A stretch of DNA of 5,431 nt from Candidatus Omnitrophota bacterium (GTDB taxonomy: Bacteria; Omnitrophota; Gorgyraeia; 2-01-FULL-45-10): assembly GCA_026387115.1 (NCBI GenBank), contig JAPLMI010000131.1, positions 1 through 5,431 on the forward strand, written 5' to 3'. Below are positions 1 through 4,457 of this stretch, one piece after another (position 1 is the first letter of the stretch; every line of letters starts with the position of its first letter). Made by a program: the position numbers and the translations under genes. The notes beneath the pieces were generated by a model. That model did no database searches, had not been told where the DNA came from, and worked only from the letters and a program-made list of their open reading frames with translations.

Positions 1-294
1 GCGGTCTATGTCGCGTGCGCGCCGAAGTCGAACGCGGCATATCTGGGGATAGAAGCCGCCCTTAAGGATGTCGAAGAGGGGAAAGTCCTCGACGTGCCGG
101 ACCACCTGAAAGACGCGACGCTCGACGGTGACGCATTCGGCCATGGCAAGGGCTATAAATACGCGCATGATTTTAAAGACCATTATGTCAAACAGGAATA
201 CAAGCCGTCGGATAAAACCTACTATATCCCTACCAATATGGGCTACGAAAAAAAGATTAAAGAGTGGCTCGAAAATTTGAGAAAGCATGAATAG
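1..294 (+). CDS. rarA: RarA/MgsA replication-associated recombination ATPase, C-terminal fragment
   Basis: Only the last 97 residues are present; the gene enters from the left edge in frame 1 and stops at TAG 292-294. RarA (MgsA, Mgs1/WRNIP1 family) is a cytosolic AAA+ ATPase related to clamp loaders that acts at stalled replication forks. The AAA+ core lies outside the window. What is visible is the conserved C-terminal tetramerisation region: the ACAPKSNAAY stretch near the start, then VPDHLKDA, a GHGKGYKYAHDF segment, and a YYIPTNMGYEKKIKEWLENL tail. All of these match the order and spacing in RarA proteins I know, including E. coli RarA (APKSNA, VPVHLRNA, YRYAHD, YYFPTNRG). An internal ATG at 94 is not the start, because the conserved APKSNA motif lies upstream of it. 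The 3' end overlaps the next start by 8 bp, suggesting co-transcription and translational coupling. The identification is secure; the missing part cannot be assessed. Confidence 0.93.
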   Translation, partial: AVYVACAPKSNAAYLGIEAALKDVEEGKVLDVPDHLKDATLDGDAFGHGKGYKYAHDFKDHYVKQEYKPSDKTYYIPTNMGYEKKIKEWLENLRKHE

Positions 295-1330
295 GAAGGC
301 GGTCGTTCTACTATCCGGCGGGTTGGACAGCATTCTCGCGACGCGGCTTATGATCGAGCTTGGAATCGAGATCGAAGCGGCGCATTATTATATCGATTTT
401 GCCGCCCCTCGACAAGCTCGGGACGGCCCTGAGCGGAGTCGAAGGGCCGCATGTGTGGGCGGCGATGAAGGCGCGGCCGCCAAGGCAGCGAAGATGCTCA
501 GCATCCCCTTCAAGGTCTTTGATATTACGAACGAGTATCTCGAGATGTTCAAGAATCCGCGTTACGGCTATGGCGCGAACATCAACCCTTGCATAGACTG
601 CAAAATTTTTATGCTTAAAAAGGCCAAGGAGTATATGGCAGAAGTCGGAGCGTCGTTTCTCGTGACGGGAGAGGTCCTGGGTGAGCGTCCGATGTCGCAG
701 CGAAAAGACGCCTTGAACCTGATCGAGAAACAGGCCGGAGTCCGCGGAATACTCTTAAGGCCGCTTTCCGCGAAACTTTTAGAGCCGACCTTGCCGGAAA
801 AAGAAGGCGTCATCGACAGGGAAAAGCTTCTCGATATCCGCGGCAGGTCCAGAAAACCGCAAATGGCGCTTGCCGAGAAATTCGGTATCAAAGAGTACCC
901 GAACCCTGCCGGGGGGTGTCTATTGACAGACCCGGGGTTTACGAATCGCGTCAAAGACCTGATAAAACACGACGAATTGAACATCGAAAACCTTAAGCTT
1001 CTGAAAACCGGCCGGCACTTCCGTCTTGATAATGACGCAAAACTTGTAGTGGGAAGAGATGTGGATGAAAATAAAGAACTCCAATCAATTGCATTGCCCG
1101 ATGATATTATTTTTAAACTCAAAGACCACCAAGGACCCCTTTCAATTTTAAGAGGAAAATACAATAACGGCTTTATTGAACACGCGGGAATGATAGTCGC
1201 GTATCATACGAAATTCCGCGGCGAAGATTCTTTGGCGATAAATTATTGGCATGCAGGCGATCCGAACCAAAAGATATCTATATCTGTAAAACCGGCCGAA
1301 AAAGAAGAAATCGAAAAATTAAGGATTTAA
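287..1330 (+). CDS. PP-loop tRNA-thiolation-type enzyme (MnmA/ThiI-like) with extra C-terminal domain
   Basis: This 347-residue protein has an N-terminal ATP-pyrophosphatase (PP-loop) domain: a beta strand followed by SGGLDS at residues 10-15, which binds the ATP phosphates in thiouridylases such as MnmA and ThiI. Other conserved landmarks are NPCIDCK (C102, C105), GEVLGERPMSQR (128-139), LLRPLSAKLL (156-165), DIRGRSRKPQ (183-192) and PAGGCLLTDP (207-216, C211). The Cys pairs resemble the paired catalytic cysteines of MnmA-type enzymes, which adenylate a tRNA base and replace oxygen with sulfur. The roughly 120 residues after 225 form a second domain that I compare tentatively with the NFACT-R/DUF814 RNA-binding type. 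The true substrate is unknown, so no symbol is given. ATG 287 lies inside the end of rarA with only a weak GAGAAAG upstream, so coupled translation is likely. Residues 39-55 look like an inserted repeat (see 401-450). GC content drops after about base 960. The family call is firm; the exact reaction is not. Confidence 0.82.
   Translation: MNRKAVVLLSGGLDSILATRLMIELGIEIEAAHYYIDFAAPRQARDGPERSRRAACVGGDEGAAAKAAKMLSIPFKVFDITNEYLEMFKNPRYGYGANINPCIDCKIFMLKKAKEYMAEVGASFLVTGEVLGERPMSQRKDALNLIEKQAGVRGILLRPLSAKLLEPTLPEKEGVIDREKLLDIRGRSRKPQMALAEKFGIKEYPNPAGGCLLTDPGFTNRVKDLIKHDELNIENLKLLKTGRHFRLDNDAKLVVGRDVDENKELQSIALPDDIIFKLKDHQGPLSILRGKYNNGFIEHAGMIVAYHTKFRGEDSLAINYWHAGDPNQKISISVKPAEKEEIEKLRI
401..450. 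repeat. Imperfect palindromic repeat element inserted in frame in the PP-loop gene
   Basis: Bases 401-422 and 428-450 form a long imperfect hairpin. TCGAC (409-413) pairs with GTCGA (438-442), CCC (405-407) with GGG (444-446), GCTC (416-419) with GAGC (431-434), and GC 401-402 with GC 449-450. There are single mismatches and a small internal loop. In the host frame it reads APRQARDGPERSRRA; another frame reads DKLGTALSGVEG, and the reverse strand gives an FDSAQGRPELVEG-like string. From memory, such peptide strings recur as read-throughs of a dispersed REP/MITE-like repeat in many environmental bacterial genomes. The Arg-rich, low-hydrophobicity segment is unlike the flanking PP-loop domain and falls between the ATP-binding loop and the next conserved helix, where a surface loop can tolerate it. 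The exact insertion borders and any target duplication are not clear from one copy. Confidence 0.75.
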
Positions 1331-1341
1331 CAGCCTTTTTA

Positions 1342-1983
1342 ATGAAAAAAATAAAAGACCATAGCCTGTATCTGATAATCAGCGAAGAATACGGCCGCGG
1401 ACGAAGCGCTTTGGAAATAGCGAAATCCGCCATCGCCGGCGGAATAGATATAATACAATTGCGCGAGAAAAAAAAGAGTGAAGAAGAAATTCTGAAGACC
1501 GGAAAAGAACTTTTAGCGTTGTGCAAAAAGAACAAAGTTACATTCATCATGAATGACGATCCGTATTTAGCGAAAAAAGCAGGCGCGGATGGAGTTCATA
1601 TGGGAGAAGAGGATGTTAAAAAGCATCCTCTAGCTGAAACGAGACGTATAATAGGTAGCGATAAGATAATCGGCCTTTCAACGCATTCCATAAAGAAGGT
1701 TAAAGAAGCAAGCCCGGGGGATATCGATTATATAGCATTCGGCCCAATATTCCCGACGACGATAAAAGACTATTCTATCGGCACAAAGGATATAAAAAAA
1801 GTTCTGGAGATAACCGAGAAACCAATCTTCTTCATCGGGGGGATAGATATATCCAATATAGGCGAGATTTTAAAATTGGGCGGTAAAAACATAGCCGTGA
1901 TAAGAGGAATATCGCAGGCGGATGATATAACTGAAGCCACGAAAAAATTTAAGGAAAAAATATACCAAAGGAGGAAGGGATGA
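1342..1983 (+). CDS. thiE: Thiamine-phosphate synthase ThiE
   Basis: This 213-residue protein has the usual ThiE length and TIM-barrel motif order. ThiE joins HMP-pyrophosphate to the thiazole phosphate moiety, releasing pyrophosphate and giving thiamine phosphate in the cytosol. Visible signatures are IIQLREK (37-43; pyrimidine-pyrophosphate site), IMNDDPYLA (69-77), GADGVHMGEED (81-91; metal and diphosphate contacts), GLSTHS (111-116), FGPIFPTTIK (133-142) and FIGGI (164-168). The frame is open upstream to an ATG at 1246, but that stretch lies inside the preceding gene and encodes a basic, non-ThiE sequence, so ATG 1342, where the family alignment begins (YLIISEEYG), is chosen. No good Shine-Dalgarno precedes it. 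It starts 11 bp after the preceding stop, so it probably depends on coupling with the upstream gene. The gene is markedly AT-richer than the first part of that gene. It overlaps thi4 by ATGA, a strong sign of a joint thiamin operon. No thiamin riboswitch is visible upstream. Confidence 0.93.
   Translation: MKKIKDHSLYLIISEEYGRGRSALEIAKSAIAGGIDIIQLREKKKSEEEILKTGKELLALCKKNKVTFIMNDDPYLAKKAGADGVHMGEEDVKKHPLAETRRIIGSDKIIGLSTHSIKKVKEASPGDIDYIAFGPIFPTTIKDYSIGTKDIKKVLEITEKPIFFIGGIDISNIGEILKLGGKNIAVIRGISQADDITEATKKFKEKIYQRRKG
1967..1974 (+). promoter_or_regulatory. Strong Shine-Dalgarno site for thi4
   Basis: AAAGGAGG lies 5 bases before ATG 1980, inside the last codons of thiE. It is a near-ideal complement to the 16S rRNA 3' end and fixes the thi4 start at the ATGA overlap. 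It contrasts with thiE, which has no recognisable site, so thi4 may be translated more strongly than thiE from the same message. Confidence 0.85.
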
Positions 1984-2753
1984 AATTGGATGAGATAAAA
2001 ATATCCAAAGCGATAATCGAAACGTATAACAAAAAACTTATTGACGCGCTCGATGTCGACGTTGCGATAGTAGGCGGCGGGCCGGCAGGCATGGTATGCG
2101 GTTATTATCTTGCCCGCGCAGGGAAGAAGGTGGCATTATTCGAGCGAAAACTATCCGTCGGCGGCGGGATGTGGGGCGGCGGGATCATGTTTAACGAGAT
2201 TGTGGTGCAGGAGAAAGCAAGGGCCATTCTCGACGAATTAGGCGTTAAAACGAGATTGTATGAAAAAGGTTACTATATGGCCGATTCCATAGAAGCGGTT
2301 TCTACTATATGCTCAAAGACCGTCAAAGCAGGCGTAAAGATATTCAATCTGCTAAGCGCCGAAGACGTCATGATCAGGAAGAATAGAATTTGCGGGCTCG
2401 TCCTGAACTGGACGGCCGTTGAGATGGCGAAGCTCCACGTAGATCCGATTACGATGGCCGCTAAATTTGTGGTAGATGCTACCGGACACGCCGCCGAAGT
2501 TGCGCATATAGTAGAAAGAAAAAGCGGTATATCGCTGAAGACGAAGACGGGCAAAGTAATGGGGGAACAGTCTATGTGGGCGGACGTTGCGGAAGAGACG
2601 ATAGTAAAAAATTCCAAAGAGGTCGCGCCGGGTTTATATACTTGCGGTATGTGCGCCAACGCTGTATTCGGCGGCCCGCGCATGGGCCCGATATTCGGCG
2701 GGATGTTATTGTCGGGCAGGAAAGTCGCCGGCGATTTAGTAAAGAGATTATAA
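1980..2753 (+). CDS. thi4: Thi4-family thiazole synthase, predicted sulfide-dependent (His-type)
   Basis: This 257-residue protein is a Rossmann-type dinucleotide-binding enzyme of the Thi4 family, which builds the ADP-linked thiazole carboxylate of thiamin from NAD and glycine. Visible motifs are VAIVGGGPAGM (28-38; nucleotide-binding loop), E55 at the end of the second strand (ribose contact), GGGMWGGGIMFN (61-72), LHVDP (152-156), DATGHAAEVA (166-175), and a C-terminal GMCANAVFGGPRMGPIFGGM (223-242). In yeast Thi4 the sulfur donor is a Cys just before MDP, giving one turnover; here that position is H153. This matches archaeal-type Thi4, which takes sulfur from free sulfide and turns over repeatedly with iron. 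Related archaeal proteins were once annotated as ribose 1,5-bisphosphate isomerase; the placement next to thiE favours thiamin. Most bacteria use ThiG/ThiS instead. The start is fixed by the ATGA overlap and the strong ribosome site. No terminator follows it. Confidence 0.93.
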   Translation: MKLDEIKISKAIIETYNKKLIDALDVDVAIVGGGPAGMVCGYYLARAGKKVALFERKLSVGGGMWGGGIMFNEIVVQEKARAILDELGVKTRLYEKGYYMADSIEAVSTICSKTVKAGVKIFNLLSAEDVMIRKNRICGLVLNWTAVEMAKLHVDPITMAAKFVVDATGHAAEVAHIVERKSGISLKTKTGKVMGEQSMWADVAEETIVKNSKEVAPGLYTCGMCANAVFGGPRMGPIFGGMLLSGRKVAGDLVKRL

Positions 2754-2768
2754 CGCCGCACTCAAAAA

Positions 2769-2801
2769 ATGAAATTTCGACTTGACATATCGAAATTTCA
2801 T
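2769..2801. repeat. Perfect 12-bp inverted repeat, candidate operator
   Basis: ATGAAATTTCGA (2769-2780) and TCGAAATTTCAT (2790-2801) are perfect reverse complements separated by 9 bases. Each arm carries the self-complementary core GAAATTTC, at 2771-2778 and 2792-2799. The core centres are 21 bp apart, which places both on the same face of the helix over two turns. The -35 box of the predicted promoter sits in the spacer, and the right arm fills most of the -35/-10 spacer, so a protein bound here would block polymerase. On the + strand no T-run follows the stem, so it is not a terminator for thi4. Confidence 0.8.
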
Positions 2802-2809
2802 GATAGACT
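2782..2809 (+). promoter_or_regulatory. Promoter of the AAA/DUF4143 ATPase gene, predicted leaderless
   Basis: A consensus TTGACA (2782-2787) is followed after 16 bases by TAGACT (2804-2809), a 4-of-6 match to TATAAT. Transcription would begin about 7 bases later, at or next to ATG 2816. There is no Shine-Dalgarno sequence between the -10 box and the start codon, which fits a leaderless message. The TAG of the -10 box is also an in-frame stop for the downstream gene, so no upstream start is possible. TATAGT at 2810-2815 looks like a -10 box too, but its 22-base spacing is too long. Confidence 0.65.
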
Positions 2810-2815
2810 TATAGT

Positions 2816-3970
2816 ATGCAAATACAAAGAACTCCCGAGATAAAGTTATTAAAGAAGCTTCTCAGGGATAATCCCATTGTCGCCATTTTAGGGCCAAGAC
2901 AATGCGGCAAAACCACTCTATCCCGCCAGTTTTCGTCTGAATGGCTGTCGGACGTTACTACCTTTGACCTGGAAAGCCCCAGAGATATCGAGCGGCTTCA
3001 GGATCCGTTATTAGCATTGGAAGGCATCGGAGGGCTTGTTATTATTGATGAAATTCAGAGATCTCCCGGCTTATTTCCTGTCCTTAGAGTTCTCTCAGAC
3101 CGTTCTGTAAAGACGAAATATATGATTTTAGGAAGCGCGTCAAGAGATCTGATAAAACAATCTTCGGAATCTTTGGCGGGACGCATAAGTTATTTAGAGA
3201 TAGGCGGTTTTTCTCTAGAGCTTGTGGGCGCCGAAAAGGCGGAGAAATTATGGATCAGAGGAACTTTTCCAAGGTCTTTTTTAGCTTTAAACGAAGAGGC
3301 GTCCTATCAATGGCGTCAGGATTTCATCGCTACTTTTTTGGAGCGGGATGTGCCTCAATTAGGGTTTAATATACCCGCCAAATCATTGGGCCGTTTTTGG
3401 AGAATGCTTGCGCATTATCACGGCCAGATATTTAACGCCTCCGAGATAGGCAAGAGTTTAGAGGTTTCAGATCATACCGCGCAAAGATATCTGGACCTGC
3501 TCTCCGGAACGTTTATGGTCCGCCAGCTGCGGCCATGGTTTTATAATACTAAAAAAAGAATCGTCAAAAGGCCAAAGATCTATTTTCGTGATTCAGGTAT
3601 CTTACATGCCTTACTATCGTTAGAGGAAAAAAAGGATGTGTTGTCGCATCCCAAGCTCGGCTCGTCGTGGGAAGGGTTTGCTTTAGAAGAGGCGATTAAA
3701 ACAGTGCGATTAAAGGAAGATGAGGCTTTTTTTTGGGGAGTACATTCCGCCGCGGAGCTTGATCTGGTGTTTGAAAAGAAAGGAAAGCTTTACGGAGTCG
3801 AGGTAAAATATACGCAGGCCCCATCTCTTACATCGTCAATGCGGGCTGCTTTAACGGAGCTATCTTTAAAACATCTTTGGGTAGTTTACCCCGGCAAGGA
3901 AGAATATCCTTTGAGCCGGGACGTTACGGTTATTCCGGTTACGAATTTGGATAAGATAAAGGTGTCGTAA
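2816..3970 (+). CDS. AAA-family ATPase with DUF4143 (PD-(D/E)XK-like) C-terminal region
   Basis: This 384-residue protein is a typical full-length member of the AAA_14 + DUF4143 family, common in anaerobic bacteria and archaea but without an established cellular role. The N-terminal ATPase shows Walker A GPRQCGKT (26-33), Walker B LVIIDEIQ (74-81), a sensor-like LGSAS (105-109), and AGR (121-123) as a possible arginine finger. The second half has ERDVPQLG (176-183), a winged-helix-like stretch with NASEIGKSL...TAQRYLDLL (207-229), FRDSGILHALL (257-267), GSSWEGFALEEAI (282-294), and a nuclease-fold signature ELDLVF (314-319) followed by GVEVKYT (327-333). In that signature E314/D316 and E329/K331 sit where PD-(D/E)XK acidic and lysine residues are expected, so catalysis is possible but unproven. 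The start is the first ATG after an in-frame stop. It has its own promoter with an operator-like repeat and a terminator downstream, so it appears to be a single-gene unit. Autoregulation through its winged helix is a speculation. Confidence 0.88.
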   Translation: MQIQRTPEIKLLKKLLRDNPIVAILGPRQCGKTTLSRQFSSEWLSDVTTFDLESPRDIERLQDPLLALEGIGGLVIIDEIQRSPGLFPVLRVLSDRSVKTKYMILGSASRDLIKQSSESLAGRISYLEIGGFSLELVGAEKAEKLWIRGTFPRSFLALNEEASYQWRQDFIATFLERDVPQLGFNIPAKSLGRFWRMLAHYHGQIFNASEIGKSLEVSDHTAQRYLDLLSGTFMVRQLRPWFYNTKKRIVKRPKIYFRDSGILHALLSLEEKKDVLSHPKLGSSWEGFALEEAIKTVRLKEDEAFFWGVHSAAELDLVFEKKGKLYGVEVKYTQAPSLTSSMRAALTELSLKHLWVVYPGKEEYPLSRDVTVIPVTNLDKIKVS

Positions 3971-4027
3971 AAATTGTCCCGGGCCGGCATTACCTAATTC
4001 AAGTGGTTAGGGGCCGCGTCAATGCTG

Positions 4028-4061
4028 CCTCAAAGGCTTGAGTCTTTGAGGTTATTTTTTT
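4028..4061 (+). terminator. Rho-independent terminator after the ATPase gene
   Basis: CCTCAAAG (4028-4035) and CTTTGAGG (4044-4051) form a perfect 8-bp stem with an 8-base loop, followed by TTA and seven T residues (4055-4061). It lies 57 bases past the ATPase stop and just upstream of the next promoter, separating the two transcription units. The 3971-4027 stretch before it holds no gene; only a short CCTAA/TTAGG pairing (3993-3997, 4007-4011) is visible. Confidence 0.85.
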
Positions 4062-4087
4062 CCCCGAATGACAAGTTAAAATATCCA

Positions 4088-4115
4088 TTGACAGATTACT
4101 ATTATGTGATAAACT
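4088..4115 (+). promoter_or_regulatory. Promoter of the DUF134-permease operon
   Basis: A consensus TTGACA (4088-4093) and TAAACT (4110-4115; 4 of 6 to TATAAT) are separated by 16 bases, the same geometry as the promoter at 2782-2809. Initiation is expected near 4122, inside the palindrome at 4118-4137, giving a leader of about 30 bases with a GGAAGGG ribosome site at 4142-4148. Confidence 0.65.
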
Positions 4116-4117
4116 AG

Positions 4118-4137
4118 TTATGAGCATATGTTCATAA
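4118..4137. promoter_or_regulatory. 20-bp near-perfect palindrome over the predicted transcription start, candidate operator
   Basis: TTATGA (4118-4123) and TCATAA (4132-4137) flank a central CATATG (4125-4130). The only break in symmetry is the G4124/T4131 pair. It starts 2 bases after the predicted -10 box, so an occupied site would block initiation. Its layout resembles the TGAAC-n-TTCA type of sites bound by ArsR/SmtB repressors, which fits the ArsP-like permease downstream, but the DUF134 protein encoded next is an equally reasonable binder. No ArsR gene is in the window. Confidence 0.6.
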
Positions 4138-4152
4138 TACCGGAAGGGTAAT

Positions 4153-4455
4153 ATGCGTCCCAAGAAAACAAGATGGGTTAAGTGCATGCCGGGCGAGAGG
4201 TGTTTCAAGCCGATGTGCAAGCCCTTGAATAAATTAAAATGCGTGAGCCTTACTCTCGATGAATTTGAGGCCCTCAGGCTTGCGGATCTGGAGGGATTGA
4301 AACAGATCGACGCGGCAAAGAGGCTTAAGATATCGCGGCCGACATTCTCAAGGATAGTGTCATCGGCCCGCAATAAGATAGCTGACGGTTTAGTCAATAT
4401 TAAAGCCATCAGGATCGAAGGCGGCTGCTGTAAGATCATAAAAAAAGGAAGGTAG
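4153..4455 (+). CDS. DUF134 (UPF0251) helix-turn-helix protein, Cys-rich
   Basis: This 100-residue protein matches the DUF134/UPF0251 family of small predicted DNA-binding proteins. The N-terminal third is basic and Cys-containing (C11, C17, C22, C30). It is followed by the family core VSLTLDEFEALRLADLEGL (31-49), a sigma-70 region 4-like helix-turn-helix with QIDAAKRLKISRPTFSRI (51-68), ARNKIADGLVN (72-82), and the closing AIRIEGGCC (85-93) with a Cys pair. The cysteines could hold a metal or iron-sulfur cluster, or sense redox state or a thiol-reactive compound; that is inference. The start is supported by GGAAGGG (4142-4148) at 4-base spacing and by the conserved RPKK-type N terminus. The gene is first in an operon with the permease, which begins 2 bp after its stop, so it probably controls that transporter and perhaps itself through the palindrome at 4118-4137. 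No target has been established for the family as far as I know. Confidence 0.88.
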   Translation: MRPKKTRWVKCMPGERCFKPMCKPLNKLKCVSLTLDEFEALRLADLEGLKQIDAAKRLKISRPTFSRIVSSARNKIADGLVNIKAIRIEGGCCKIIKKGR

Positions 4456-4457
4456 CG

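Noticed and set aside
360..596. 78-residue open frame on the + strand inside the PP-loop gene
   Set aside because: It is a frame shadow; its only notable string (DKLGTALSGVEG) comes from the palindromic repeat, and the overlapping frame has full PP-loop homology.
568..1164. 198-residue open frame on the - strand
   Set aside because: Ser/Arg-rich antisense of the well-conserved PP-loop gene, with no recognisable domain.
1246..1341. Upstream 32-residue extension of ThiE
   Set aside because: It overlaps the end of the PP-loop gene, encodes a basic sequence unlike ThiE, and the family alignment begins at ATG 1342.
2273..2761. 162-residue open frame on the - strand opposite thi4
   Set aside because: Antisense shadow of a gene with clear Thi4 motifs; no recognisable domain and no supporting promoter.
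2769..2801. Hairpin as a terminator for thi4
   Set aside because: AT-rich stem with no T-run after it on the + strand. A T-run follows on the - strand, but no - strand gene feeds into it. Its position around a -35 box favours an operator.
3976..4040. tRNA-like stretch (AAGTGGTTAGGGGCC resembles a D-arm)
   Set aside because: No acceptor stem, T-arm or TTCGA loop can be paired around it; only a 5-bp CCTAA/TTAGG stem is present.
3999..4439. 146-residue open frame on the - strand
   Set aside because: It spans a terminator, a promoter and the antisense of the DUF134 gene, with no domain resemblance.
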